DNA of 64,000 bases from Acanthaster planci (GCF_001949145.1 NW_019091385.1:2724885-2788884), one strand, 5' to 3'; shown: positions 34,601 through 49,600, numbered from the stretch's first letter. Notes: generated by a model not told the origin, from the letters alone. Translations and numbers: made by a program.

Positions 34601-37600
34601 AAGTCTGAATTTCAGAGGTTCGAACAAACTTTGACGCAAAGCATCTCCAATGTTTCTAAAAAATCTGGAAAATTAGGGTAGTGATCAGTATTGATGAGGT
34701 TATCAAACAATAAAAACAAAACTAATACTGAAAGATATATCAAAAACACTCCAAAAACAATACAAACAATTCACACACAGCGTTACAAGGGAAACATCTC
34801 AACGATAAGAGATACAAGTGTTTGTTGGAAGGGTGTAAGGGTGACAAGGTAACAATTAACAGACCGTGGAGAACAAATTTAGCATCCTCTGGGGGGGGGG
34901 GAATACCCTCTGAGGGGGAATAGAGCAATTCGGTAGGTGAAATCCATTCTGCGACAACATGAGAATGAGCAAGTTTAACACGTTTCATCAGGTAAAGAGT
35001 TTTTCATTTAAAAATTCCAATCCCATAATCCATTTCTGCATTTCTTGACTGTCCTGGCTTTTCAGTCTGAACTAATTCTAAGATTTCCACCGTCTTCATT
35101 TCCAGTGCACACCTCTAGGGACACAATTACCTACCTGAATTGAATTTGATTTTAGGTTGTTATTACATTTCCATGTTCTTTTTTTTACTTTTGTCTTTTA
35201 AATACAGTAAATGCAGGCATTAACAAACAAACCACGTCTACACGATTCTTCTTCAAATATGGAAAAAAAAATTCCCAGATGCACGCACGCGACAAAACAT
35301 TGCACAAGAATGTACACCATTTTTCTTCAAGAAAAAAACTTCCATTGCCTTTCTTTATTTCATTCCCAGGCAAGACAGCAGTGTTCATGCATGCACACCA
35401 ATGACACAAGGCATGCTTGATACCACAAGAGCATACAATCTGGCAGGCAAACACCAATACTCATGCTCCATCAATATGCATGCCATTAGTACTGTGGCTA
35501 TAGTGAATGTTTATGGACGGTCCCTAGGGACCGAACAGTTATATTTCCTCATATAATATACACATTAAAGAGTATAAATCTGGTTCTATAATCTACAGAT
35601 GTTCTGAGAAGTATCTGCTTTAAGTGAAATAATTTGAAATTCACACATATTTGCTTCTCAAATAGTAATATACGAAGAACAGTCTAATGAAGTGTGATTG
35701 TCTTCTGAGTACGTTGGCGAGAAAAGAATTGCAGACCTTTGCAAAGCTGGACATCAGTTGAAATTTATGCAGAAATTAGCTTATAAATATCTGGCACAAA
35801 GATAGCTCTCAAAAACGAGGAGCGTAGCATTTGCAACACCACCAATCAGCCACCCATAAAATTTCATCTTTCTTGGTGCTGTTTAGAAATTATATGCGTG
35901 TGCATTCTTACAGCACTCGTGAAAAGGTGACGAGAACGACCCCTTGCTTCTTGCCAAGGGTACCAGGAAAGCAAGCATCTACAATACTGTACTGCCAGGG
36001 TATCATCAAGGGCAAATCCAGGGATGGGAGGGGGGGTCATCTAGGCCATCCCCCACCCAAAAAAATTTCGGTAAAAGCCCCAAAGTGTAGCCTCACCCAT
36101 CAGGAAGGCCATAGTAGGTTCCATGAAAAATTCCAACCCCCCCCAAAAAAAGCTTCGCAGGATCTGCCTTGGTAGCACTGAATTCTTCACTATTTTGCAT
36201 AACTGCCATTCTGAAAGTTGGACAGTTATCTTAAGCAAAACTTTTTCTGGTTTGCATTTAACATTGTTTTTGTTATGGAAGACCGCATCTCCATTTTGGT
36301 GCAGGATGTTTCCAACACTTTAAAGTTTATAATCGCTCAACTCTTCATACTTATATTTCACATTCATTAGATTCCTATGTCTCATTTGATAAAGACTTTT
36401 CCATCGATTAGGGCAAAAACTAACAGAAAACTTCAGTTCAACACTGTTACATGCCAAAAAATGTAGGGGATTAAGTCAAAAAGGCAAACTAAACGGCAAA
36501 AGGTGAAAAGCCAAATGGAGAAAGCCCCAATAAGAGAGGAGTTAACTGACATTTTCTATTTTGGAAAAAATCAGCAATTTGTGAGACCAAAGAACAAATG
36601 CCAAAGAATGAGGGATCCAGTTTGAAAGCGGAGCGGTCAGTGCACTGAACATTGTGTAAGTGTTAACATGATCAAGCACCAGACAATGACAAGGGTGGAG
36701 GGGGAGAGAAAATAAACCACCACTTTGAGACAGACACGGCAAGCTAGCGGGAATGAGGCTGCGAGGGGCCAGATGGGTGGGTGATGACGGCAATGCAAGA
36801 ACTACACACTTAAAAATCAAGCACAACTGGATATCTGCAGATGTCAGTCACTTGACTTGGGGCATGCAAATTTTCACTGCAAAGACCCTGGACAATTGTG
36901 CCATCAATTCCAAATGATACTGTTCTCCAGTGATGTTACTGTCCAAAACACTCCAACAAAACTGCCAGCTTCGGTTATTTTTCCAACAATCAAAAATGCA
37001 AACATAAAAAAAGCAAACAATAAACAAACAAAACAAAGAGACTTTTGGACAAAACACCCTTCCACAACATTTGTTTCAAATTTCCAGATTCCTTGCAAGC
37101 ATATGCACCAAGTTTGACGTGAATTCTGCAGATAAACATGTATGCAAATAACCTGACGACACTGAAGTAATTTACTGAAAGTAATTTCTGATTTAAATGA
37201 AGAAACCAAACCTAAATTCAAAATGCAAAGGGCAGCATAGTCACGTCTTTACAAATAATCCACATTTTACCAAAGGCACACACTAAATCAAATTTCATTA
37301 ACACGACACTGATGGATCTGTTACACGCCTATATCTTCATTTAAACTGAAGCTAACCTCACTTTGAGAATGAGTGGGAATGTACTCAGGAAAAAAATCCC
37401 CCCACCCTGAGATAACATTTACAACTTGATGTACCATAACATCCGATTAAAAAAACCCAATTTTTACCTCCTCCTTTCATGGCAGAAAATTAACAAGGTC
37501 CAAACGTCTGCATATCTTAGGCAGAGGTGCCTACTTCAAGGCCTGTTTCAAATTCACATTTTATTGAGTGTTGTTTTGAGAGATTTTAAGGGAAAAGTGC

Positions 37601-40600
37601 CTACCAGATAAATACATTATTTCAGGCAGTAATTCTCATTTCAATAAACTGAGTTTTGTAAATATTTGTACATAAAACGTCTACTTTTAAATATAAAAAC
37701 CACTGAGTACAGGTTCATGGAAGATACACTTTTTAAACAAAGGAAGTTACAACATATGGAGACAACAGGCATGAGAAGATCATAAAAAATCTGCACAGAT
37801 GAACGTATATGTATGCATTAAATACTGAACTTCTTAAGTACTGAACTGAAACAGTGATCATCCTTTGCTTGTGGAATTTACAAACGGCAACGAGGGCAGT
37901 TAAAAAACGGTTGGGACAAAACTACTGCATAATGCATGCCGCTTTGGTAAGTATACTGGTTTCAAACAAGAAAGCATTCACAGTAACTTGAATATTGGTG
38001 ATGTGTACACAGCATGACAAGACAGACACTTTGAATGGCACAAACAGCACCTCACTTCAACATTTATGAGACATCATGGAAACAGTTTCTAAGTATGGTA
38101 TCTATTTTTCAAAGTTCAATTCAACTAGACCCTACACTTTACTCACAGAAGATGAATCACAAACTACGGTTTATATAAATTATCTAAAGTCGTATTTCTT
38201 GGTGATCAAACAAATTTGTTAAAATGCTTAGCATCCACAAAGCTGGAACAAGCAACATTCCAAATAGGGAAAAAAACAAATCAGAACAAACGTGCCAAGG
38301 AACAAAATGAAACATGCAGAAGCAAAACCACGGGCAAGACCATGTATTTCCCCCAAGTGCTTTGTATGTGCGTGTTGGGAAGGAATGAGAGGGAGTCGTG
38401 GACACTGCAGGGAAGTGGACAGAACTTGGGTGAAATTGCAATGGAGGTCAAATTTTGACAGTGAAAATTTGAAAATTTTGAAAGTGAAGTGGGGTAAGAA
38501 CTGGTAAATTTGGATGATCAGAAATGACAGGAATCAAATGTGAGCACAAAAATGGGATCCGTGGCTGGTTCTTAAAAATGGGAGTTCCATACAGAAACTT
38601 GAAAATGTGGAAACATCCTTGTGGTTAACGTTTTGGTTTTTTGCTTTTAAATTCTATTGCATTATGCAAGGGATTCAGATTTCAAACATTGGTTTGATCG
38701 GCACAGAATACCCCTGACACTCGCGATAATACTGGGGCCATGGCTTTCCTGCCGTTATTCTTTCGCAGCACCACATCACCGCTTGGGTCTGTGTTCCCAT
38801 CCTTCTTGGGGCTGACCCCCTCATTGCTCTTAACACCCTCTTTGACCGGTGACATTGGCCGCTTGACCACCCTTGGGCTTTCCACTTTTCCCCCATCTCC
38901 GTTCTTCACTGTGGTCTCTTTCTCGGCTGGTGACGTATTGCCTTTACCAAGGCCCAATCCCATGCTTATCCCTACAATGCCTCGCACGCCGATATGCAAA
39001 CCCTTGGCTACCCCGACATCCGCTGCAACCGCTTTTGCCCCTGGGTCCTTCTTTTCCAGGGGATTATGTGGGGAGGAGACCGGACTTTCGGGAGGAGTTT
39101 CATCAGCATACGGGTAGTCAACCTTAACAAAGCCCTCTAGCGGGCTCTTTGGGGAAGGGGTCTGGGCATTGCAATTCTTAGCATTAGCTAGTCCAAGGAC
39201 AAGATGCTCAGGTTTTTTATTCAATAGTGGTTTAGGGTTTATTCCAGACTTACTGCTCCCGCTGTCAGAGGTTGGGTTTTGCGCTTTTTCCACCTGGTGG
39301 CCCACTCCCTTACCTTTCCTTAATGCATTTGCCCGACTAGGGGGTGTGTTGGTGTAATTCAAGGATTCATCATCAATGCTCTTCTTCCTGGGCGTGTCAA
39401 ACTTTCCTATCAGCGTGCTGACCGGAGGGGATGTGGGAGGTGGCAAGGTGAGGGAAGACCGCCGGCGACCATCTCGGCCGATTGGGGAAGAGGTGTAATA
39501 GGGGGGGTTAGGAAGGGCAGCGGGTCTCGGCGGAGGGGTGACTTTCTCACCTGTTCGTCTGGGCGACTGGTCCCGCCCACCGGCCGATATCTGGGTGTGG
39601 TAGCCCCGGGTGGGCATGGGATCTGACCTGGACACCTGCTGTGGTTGCTGCTGCTTGCCGTTCCTGGGTGACATCTGCGTTGAGGAGGTGCTGGAGACGG
39701 ACGAGGCAGTTGAGTTGGGGAGCACAGAGGTGGAAGGAGGAACAACGTTGCGAAACTGTGACCTGCCCCCGCTGTCTGGTGCCGTCTTAAAAATCTAGCG
39801 AGAAACGATGTTGATGTTAGTCAGCAGTGACATTTTCATGAGGACAACTTACGTAACAACATGGATTGAAAAAGAACTTTCAAAGGGCACCATAACCTTA
39901 TCCTATCAACTGGTGCACAAGAAAACCTCAACAGCAACATGTCCATCAGGAACAAGACAGCAAACATTTTAACAGATTCTGTTCTTAAACACTTAATAGT
40001 CTTAGTGTCTAACCGTGATTTGAAAACACCTTGTACTGAATCTTGTAAGTGCTGCTGAATATAATTGGAAAGAAGCTTTGTGAGCCCTTGATGACCAATA
40101 CAAAGGTGTAAATTATGGGTTAACGCAATTTGTAAAGTACTGCATTTACCAAAAGCCTAGTAAAGAACATGATTAAGATTCAAATTCAATGGGGGTCTCT
40201 GTTCCTCAGGGCTAACAGTTAATAGTCTTAATTGGGTATGTTTCATCATGTGGGAACATTTCATAATGTAAGGTACATCTTGCAAGTCCCTGTCATCTTT
40301 TGGGACAGTATCCCAACTTGGTTCAATTTCACCTGTCCGGTCAATCTCAATCACTCTGAAGTCCACCTACAACAGCAGTTCACCTTTTCATAGTGCCTGA
40401 TGAGGATCTCGATGACAATGTTGGAGAACTTGATGTCCATGATGGCCTTCATTGTCTCCTCCTCCGGGCGCATCAACGTCGGCCCAAAGCACACGCCAAG
40501 GTTGGTCACCGTCATCAGGTTGACCTCAGAGTGGTCTGCCACCCTGATGAGCCAAGAACAGTTTGGCAAGGGTGTTAACATGACATCCTCTTTTGTCACA

Positions 40601-43600
40601 TCAATAACGATTAAAAGTGTGGCATATGGCCATGGTTAATGGCTCCAGCTATAACTGGCCACTGAAGTTCCCATAATCACACCTTTAATTTCATTCCATC
40701 ATCACACTAACACCGTTCAAAACATTTAAGAGAAACTTCTTCACTTGAGATATGAAGTTCCAAATAGAGCAAAGGTTGCCTAGGTTCTCAGCTATTTGTA
40801 CATCTATGTATCGGCTTACCTCAAAAATGAAGCCGGTATACAATGCCAAAATAACACACCTGTACTGATGAGTGATGACATCACACTTTGACAGGTGCAC
40901 CTTCCTATGGAGCCAGTGGAGCTTACAGTCCACTGAGCACCGTAGGGAAGCACACACAAAAACAAAGTGTAGCATCTGTAACAATTTGACAAGCCCGCGT
41001 TTAATGGGAATTACCGAACTGAGTGAATGATTTTAAAGAAAGATACCGCTAACTAATAAAGAATGCTAGCGGGGTGGAATAAGTACCTTCTTAAGTGAGC
41101 TATAAGAAGATCCAGCATTTCAAAATTGGGCTCGTCTAGTTGGTGGACGAGACCGTGGATGTCGTTCACTCTTAATGTTTTTGTCTCTTGCTCTGTGGAC
41201 AAAAGACAAAAAGTCAACAACGTCAGAAATGGCTCAACAGATAATGTGCATCAAAACGGCACAGGAAATGGCTGAATGCCATTTTGCTACCTGGCAGTAT
41301 GTAGGACAAATATGAAGACCTTTCCGCAGATCAGACAGTTAAACCAACAGGAAGGTAGGTAGACCTGTACAAATCTGTCCGACTGATGGTGCATAACACT
41401 TGAATGATGCCGTTGACCATCACGCTGAAACACTTTAGCACCAACTGAAAAGCTGAGTGCATACTGGACATCAAAATTCAATGCGAACACAAAAGAGAGC
41501 AGGTACCTTGTGAAGACTTGCTGGGTAACAGACTTATCAAGCAGCCACAATTTACATTAACTGCCATGACAGAACAAAATTAGAAATGGGCTTATCTGGA
41601 TCATCTGATGGCAACTGGCAGCCATGCGCTACTTTGAAAATGTGGAATGCAGCCGTAAACTTCCAGAGACACACATGTCTAAGCAGTGTCTGAATTACAT
41701 GGCTGGGGCTTGAATTCGACACGACTACATGGGAATCACTACAACCATTGTCACAGACTTGTGTGTAAGTGTGAGCTGCAGCCAAGTAAATCGGACAGAA
41801 TTTTATACCCAAACACAAAAAACTTTGGATGTAGCTCCCTGGTGTGTGACTGTGGTTCTCAAATGGGTTATTTCCCAATTGGGCAAATGGTACTCACTTG
41901 CTGCAGCTATAAGCTGATCGTGCAGCCTGAATGACATCAGCGGCTCTGGCAAATTCCTGCAAAACAAAAAAAATAAAGTATAAGGGGTGAACAAGAGGAT
42001 TAATCAAAGGGAAGCCATTTTGCTTTTGTTTTGTTTTTACCGATAGGGGAAATTGACAGGACTCAAGAGTTCAACTGTGGGGAAAATCCAAGACAAGATT
42101 AGCTTTTTTCCCTACCTGAAATAGTTCTTCAAAGCGCTGGTGATTGTCTTGATTTCCCATTCCCCTGAGTCGGACAAGTTGACATTCTGCGGCTTCCTCT
42201 TGTCTGCTTCAGACAATGGGAAGAACAATCAATTGTTACAACATAATCAATGGTTGCATCTACCGTGCTTCAACGTTGCATTCCTATATACAAGGGGGCC
42301 AAAAATACCTCTTACTTCTTGACAAGACTGCAGGGCATGAATTAGAAAAATATGTACCATAATCTAACACACCCACGACACTTAACATTTTCTGTGAAGC
42401 AGAATTTGTTATAAGAGCTTTCTACTTAAGTATCCAAACCAACGAGGTTTACTGTGAATTATATTGAATCTTGTGGGATTTGGCAGATATGTAAGGAGGG
42501 TTGAACTTACCAAGACAAAGAGATGTTAACCTCATGACTTTTGAGTTGACACCAACTACTCTGTACAGACCTTGGTCATCTAAACCTGGAACATTAAAGA
42601 CAACAAATGAATACCTGGAATATTACTACCCCTTGAAACGTTCACAATGTATCATCCCTTGGAATTACGGTGTGAAAATGGATAATTTCTAGGGAGGAGA
42701 GGCTGTGTGGCCAACTCACCTCGACTCTCGATGGCTTCTATGCACTTCTTGATGAAATGGAAGCCTATGTCATTGAGCAAGTCTGTTGGAGAAGAAAGCG
42801 ACAGCCACTCTTAGAAATTTCCAACGTCTTCAAATGAATGTTTTCCATTTCTGCGACTCGAGATGAAAACAACACAAAGATGGAATGCGTTTTTCTGTTA
42901 CTTACTGTCGTCTTTCTTCGAGATGTGGGCCGGATTTATGTAAATCTGAAATAGAAATACGAACACAGGAGAACTCATCAGCAGGCCCAGGAAGATTACA
43001 GGGAACACAGATACTCGATGTCCTCATTTTACAGTGCTACTCTTACAGACTGAGGCTTGTAACAGTTGAGGCCATTATAATTCAAAAGACAGCCTTCACA
43101 CTGCGCAAGACAGACATTTTATGAACTACTGAAAATGGCATAAGCCTACAATTATCACTGGATACCAACCTGGAAATGCAACAGTAAAAACCAGAAATGC
43201 TGGATTTTGAAAGTCTGCCTCTCTGAAAACTTAGCTTCGACCATCAACTGCAGAAAAGCTACTCCTGGTGCTACTATTGGTTGACACTTAGCAACAACTG
43301 GTCAAAGGTCAAATAGATCTGACATGTGCAAAACTGAGTCTGGTAACTCTAGGAAGACTGGCCCCACCATTTCTTGAGTTGCTTACCGGCTCCTTGCCTC
43401 CCATGGCTGTCATCCACTGTGTGCGTTCTCTCTCTGTGATTGCTTGTAATGTGATTATGTGAGGCCTGGGGGGATAAAGAAGAAGGCATGTTGGGTTACA
43501 TGCAGTGGTTCTTCATGGGCTGTGGAGTAGATCTAGACCCCACCGGAGTACTTGCCCCAGAGATTGACATTCTTGGAGGACGAGGGTTGGATTTCTGCAC

Positions 43601-46600
43601 AAAGGAGATGATCCTGTGACATTCCTACTGCACACCCTATTACTGTTCTTTTGAAACCCTTTCATAATTGAAAAGAATTCAAAAACAGAGGACCCCTCTC
43701 AACTCCAAACACTGGGAGTTTTTCTTATGATCACTCAGGTCATCCAGATCTCCCAGCAACTACACACAACAGATTTGCAAAAATATTCAACGCTAAGAAC
43801 AAGCTCTGTGATTGTTTATCTACCTTCACCATGGTCAATTCAAAGGACATCATTAGTTTCAGGCTTACTTTTCCATGCTGTTGATATCAAAGCAGAATCG
43901 TTTCTCTATGGAGTCTGTCATTCGCCTTGTGCAGGATGTGACCGTTACCTTGTCCTCTGTTAACTGAGACAAAAAAGGGGGACAATATTGCTTGCCTGTT
44001 ATTGGACACTTTTATCAGTGTACAGTCATCCCATGCTCAGACAGGTTGTAATGTATAAAGACAGATCCAAAATTGATGTTTTGGGTGGGCATCACATAAA
44101 ACAAATTAAAACCCGACCGATTTCCTTTCATTCGAGGGAAATCATTGATTTAGCTTTTCCCTGGAGTCCGACAATAGATTTATTTTTGGAACTCGTTCAC
44201 TGAGCCCCGATTCCTCAGGATCTGCTGACAGGCAAAAAGATTGTACAACATGGCGAGTCAGCGGTAGAGATACTTACTGGCCTGGGCAGTGTTTGGACAA
44301 AGGGAATCATCCTCAAAACTTTGGTTTCCTTGTTGTACCGACAGTAGTTCTTCACCCAGTTGGAGCCGAGTGCCCCTGCACATAACGACAAAGTTAGCAC
44401 ACGTTAAGCTTCAGCTTTGGATAATGTCGAGCAGTGCTACTTGTCATGGGATATATCTCAGGGAGAAAAAAAAAACACTGGTGAATAAAACACGAAAAAT
44501 AAACTTGTGTCATTTGCTCTTAAATCTGTGGTCAGAAACCAAAACAAAAATAATGTATTAAATTACTGTACAGAGAGGGGGCCTGTTCAAATCAACTACA
44601 ACGGTCAAATATTGTAGATTATCTTCTGGAACAAATATTTTCATTTGAAAACTGTTAGTCGGCTGCTCATACATATTTAGTACACTTTTGGTCTGTGAAA
44701 GGAAAATGATCCAAGCACTGTGGTCAGTTGTGAAAAATTTTAAGTATGTTTTGCTGTAGAGCTCCATGATTTGGTCTCAAAATTTCAATCACAGCGTGTT
44801 GAATTGGTAACACTTACTTTTCTCGTAGATGTATAGGTAGCCTTCTTGAATTTTGTTGGACTTCAGTTGTTCATGAGGTTTCTGGAAAAAAAAACCAACA
44901 ACATTTGGTCTTTTTCACAGCAAAAACTTGATGATCAAGCAATGGATTTTGTTAATTGAAGAAAAAAGCAACACCATTTCTTAGACATGAAGCTTTTTGG
45001 GTACTTTCATAGTAAACAATGAGAGAAACTGTGAAAAAATAACTTTGGCCAACTCTAAAATTGAACATTTCCTACAGTTCAATCACAGAGTAACTCCTAC
45101 AGTTCATTATGCCCCCTTTGGTTTGCAAGGTGAGATCTCATGCACCGGTAGTACACTGGCCATGTGCATGTTAGCTGCGGCTGGGCCAGGTAGTGGTTAA
45201 ACCTATTTCAATTTGTGCCATTGCTAGCCCTAGCCTGGCAATTCAGACACATCCTGTGTCTCAGTGTTCTGCCAACCCCACCTTAGTCAGGGACTGTGGC
45301 AGGGTGCAGCCACTGACATACATGTACTCAATACATTGTCATGCATGTACATGTAGGCACATGTGGGATGTATCACAGAGTGCTATCATGATCTCTACCT
45401 GTAAGGTATGTCATGTTGCAAGATGGCTCTGGTGTTCAAAATGATTGGCTGGGTTAGTAGATACATGTGCCTGCGTGTGCGTGCCACGAATAGCCATGGT
45501 GGAACAGGTGTGATAATATGAGGGGTCAGTTGGGGTCAGGTACTATTAAAACGCAATTGGCTTCAGGAAACTTTGTGTTTACAATATTTTGGTGACACTG
45601 TTTTTATTATACACAGGCAGGTCCCAGTTTCTTCGGTTTGTCTAAACATGAAACAGACATGAAACAATAAGATACCATCCACCTGTAACACAGAAATACC
45701 AAAGTTAATCACCATATACCAGTACATATATTCCCCTTGACCTTGCCAGCATGAATTCTGCCAACCACTGCTCAGTAGCAGTGCGAAACTTTTTTAAAGT
45801 AAAATTTCTGAAAAAAGTTTTGAATGTTTTCCTGATATTAGTCAGTCCAACCATAGAAAAGGATATAAGGTCCTTTTTTTTTTCTAAGAACTGCATTTTT
45901 CCAACTTGTTAACCCTACACCAACGGAAAGAGAGTTTTGAAGCTAATGTGAAAGAAAGTGCACTTTTCTCAGATCCATTTTTTTCTTTCAGTGGGTGTGG
46001 CATGTGGGTGTGGCATGCAGCATGCAAGAAGACAACAAAGGGGAACGATTATACACACCCTCACCTCCATCATCTTATTCATCAGAGTCTCCGCCTCTTG
46101 CTTGGTCATGTCAAACCCGGCCCGAATCTGCCAATACAAGAGAGTATAAAGCAGGTGTGGTCTAAATGACTGAGCGGAAGGGCATGTGGAAAACCTCATC
46201 CAAGTTTCATAACTTACTTGTCCTCTTCTTCAAATCTGGGCCACTCCCCCATCCCTCAGTCCACTTAAAGAATAGCAACACTTCTGTCATTTTCATCAAT
46301 CATAATTCAATGGTAATTTACTGTTCACAAATCTTTGGCCTTCGCACTGTTCCACCTTTCTCCTCTTCAGGTGGGCACACAATGCTGTTTTACTACAAGA
46401 GGACCTTGGTGGTACCATCTCACAAGTGCATAAGGGGTCATGGATGCGTTAAAAATTTCAGCCAGCAACGACACGTTCAGAACTTACATTCTGCAACTTG
46501 AGCTGCAGCTCTGTCATGTACGGCTTGAACTCCCTGGCCACCTCATGACCTGACCATGAAAAAGTAATCACATACGTCAGATTTCAGTCACAGACAACTG

Positions 46601-49600
46601 CATGGACAACAACACTGATTGCAAAAGGTGAGCACGTAAACTACCGCAACAGAGACAAAACCCCTATCCAGCTAGGAGAGGATTTTGAAACTTGGCAAAC
46701 AGCATGAATCCCATAAGCTCATTCATTCTTGAGAATGTTTTACGAGTTCTACAGAATCCTTCAAAAGGCCTTTTCACGCTGCAGAGCCAATCTCCAGGAA
46801 GTAAATCCCCGGAAAAATCCCTGGGATTTTTTACCCCACCAAAACCCCAGCAACCGTTCACACCAGACCCATTTGGTAACTCCCAGGGACACTATTTCCC
46901 AGGAATATGCACGTTTTTTTCACACTGGCAATCAAACCCTCAGAAATGTGCAAATGGAGGGTACCCATCCAGAAGTTCCCGAATGACTTGTGGACAGAAG
47001 TCCAATCTGGCAATGCTCCGCGTACATGCACAAGCTGCTGTTGTTTACGTCGCGCAATTCCAAGGTGATGTTGTGAGTTTGAAAGGTACTGCATTACAAT
47101 ACTAAATTACTGCGCCAATTACATAGTGCGTTATTTGTGACCCTGTGACCTTTCGAGATTACGGCTCAACACACTAGCCGTTGACGCAAAAAGGTGGGGT
47201 ACGTTCAAACCGACCGAAGTTCACACTTGTTGCTTTTCCCCGGGAAAACATTCCGGGGTTTACTCCTTCAACCCCACTCCCGCGCAGGGGTAAATATTCC
47301 CCGGGAAAACCTTTTCCCTGTGAATTTCTTTGGCTGTGTGAACAGACCGACCAAAATTCCCCGAGAATTTCCCAGGGAATTCGTCTAGTGTGAAAGCCCC
47401 TACAGAAAACTGACTTGACCAATAACATACAGGCTATCAGTCAACAAGCTCTTCGGCTGATTGCCCTTACTGTGCAATTTCTCATATATCCACTTCATAA
47501 ACCTGATAGGAACAAAATGTGCTAAGCATATACATTTGTAAAAACTTGGAAAAGCCAAAAACAAGTTATTGCCAAACAAATCAAGACCTATATATTGCAT
47601 GTTACAGGTGCAGGTATATAACCAGCAGATAGCTTATTTCATAAAAAAAATCCACCATGCTGGTTTTGTGTTTTTGTTTAACCTTTTAACCCTTAACATT
47701 TGCTTAGCAATTCTGCCAAATTGGACCCTAATATATTCCCCGAACAGAGTCTGTTTACCTTGATGGTAGAACGTCAGCCAGCTGTACATGAATCCCAATA
47801 ACTGTGCACACAGAAAAAAGAACAAAGTCAACCAATCTCTGGGTTAATCAGTTATGAAATGCCTGTGACACATTGCCCGTTTGTTCGGTGGTGAAGTGAT
47901 GAATCGCTGACCAAAACCTGCTGGAACCACTCAACCGTGTTTACAGACTGACTAATGATAGATATGGATTCAAACCTCAACAGTTGGTTGCTGTTCAGCT
48001 GGAAAGGGCAAGCATGTGTCATCAGTCATCTGCAGGATTGGGGGTTTTTCCTCAATTGTGTGGCTTTTATAATAACGTGAATACAACGACAAAAGATGGA
48101 TATTGCAGTGGGTAAAAAAAGGGCTTCTAAAGAACAGTAAGATCCTACATTTATATGCAGTAATGGTGTCAAAAACTGCTTGCCTATATTTGGGAAGCAC
48201 GTATGCACACGTGCAACATTCTTGTTAAAGGTTGCTTGTCACAGGAAAGAAATGCTTATTTCCTCATTTAGAATTATGACCAAAGAGCATGTGATACAGC
48301 TTCCTTCTCAACGGGGGAGGGACTTTCTTTTTGCAAGTCATCAAAGTCATGTGTCAGACAGCTTTGGACAATCTGTTTAGGAGAACAGCAGTGGATAGAC
48401 ATACGTGTGCGTGGAAACCCAAATGGGATTCTCACTGTACATACACAGTGTCTGTACGTTAAATGATTCTTCAATCGGCAGGGTAATGTGGCTAGCCAAA
48501 TTGCACACGGGTCTCAAATTTAAGACTGATTGCGGCGTGCACGACAGTATGGTGCCATCGCGGTAATGGTGTCTCCTTGGATAAGTCTTCATGGCCAGCA
48601 CTAAATATGCCAAGAATCTAACAGAATATCAGTTCCACCATGTATAGTCATGGTGTAGTAATGTTCAGATCGGAGGAAAGGCAGTATGAACTAAGACTAG
48701 TCTGTTTTCATTATCCCTACGCATTGCCTTAATACTGAGAGACTGCTACATGAAGGAAGTTCTGACTTGTAACTTCACTGGCCCTACACAATAAGTGTTG
48801 ACTGCTGCCACCATAATGGAGTCTACCTTTGAATAATTCTAATTGACATATACATGTAACTTGTTCAGTTTCAAAGGAACCAGTAAACTAGAATGCATCT
48901 CCTCATTGCAAGGGCACATTTATATGTTGAATTTGACCACTAAGACAGAAAAAGCAATCTGGTAATCTGATAACGGCAAACCTACATGTACCAGCAGCAT
49001 GCATCATTGTTTTGGACAACACGCCCGTGCACGACAGGATCGACACGCTGGGTACAACGTGGCACTAAAATGTGATTACTCAATGTTAACAGTCATATGG
49101 TGCACTTAGATTCAAAATGTTTCCAAAAATAAGAGTTATACATGTGCACTGTGTACAACAGGATTTACAGTAATAATGCAATGATTCACTAACTGTGGCA
49201 GCTGATTTATGCACGTAGATCTTGTACGATGGAAAACCAACAGGCAACTTGCTGATTTTTCACCCCAAGTGAACAAAGCAAAAAAAGTTTGTGCTGGATC
49301 TGGTAGAAATTTTTTTCTTACAATACAGATAGTAGCCAGATATGAATACAACTCCATCTTCACTGGAATAAAATGCCTGTCATTGCTAGTTCAATATTTT
49401 GCATTTTTTGTGGGTACATCTAGCTTTGATGTCTCCATGTGAAAATGACTGAGTTTTCAACTGTGACAAGAAGCATGAGCATGTACCAGTCAGTATTAAG
49501 AGTCATCCAGCTAACTTTCCACTCCAAAATCTCGACTTCAGCAATAGCAGAAATTTTGTCAACGAAGGTTGAATGGCACTTTGTATTTCTAAATTTTAGC

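Larger units (their letters stand above)
33520..38779 (-). other. Rho-GAP intron (5.3 kb)
   Basis: It contains TTAA-flanked piggyBac-like copy 2 (33,901-34,440) and a C-run/A-run repeat (36,010-36,175). A Pro/Ser-rich minus frame at 36,542-36,826 has an acceptor-like start but no donor and was not called. Confidence 0.6.
39795..44817 (-). other. Cluster of short introns within the PH-RhoGAP part of the Rho-GAP gene
   Basis: Introns between visible exons 9 and 20 range from ~120 to ~700 bp. Each has GT-AG ends as described for the exons. I saw no other genes or clear repeats in them. Confidence 0.7.

Noticed and set aside
36542-36826. Pro/Ser-rich minus-strand frame with acceptor-like start
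   Set aside because: No donor. It is not needed to close the phase between exons 20 and 21 and lies in the intron.
43957-43963. Downstream acceptor TTAACAG for PH exon 11
   Set aside because: It would start the exon with two extra bases out of phase with exon 10. The upstream TCTCAG keeps the frame and has a better pyrimidine tract.
46692-47105. Plus-strand 137-codon frame
   Set aside because: It lies within the inverted-repeat transposon and has no transposase similarity.
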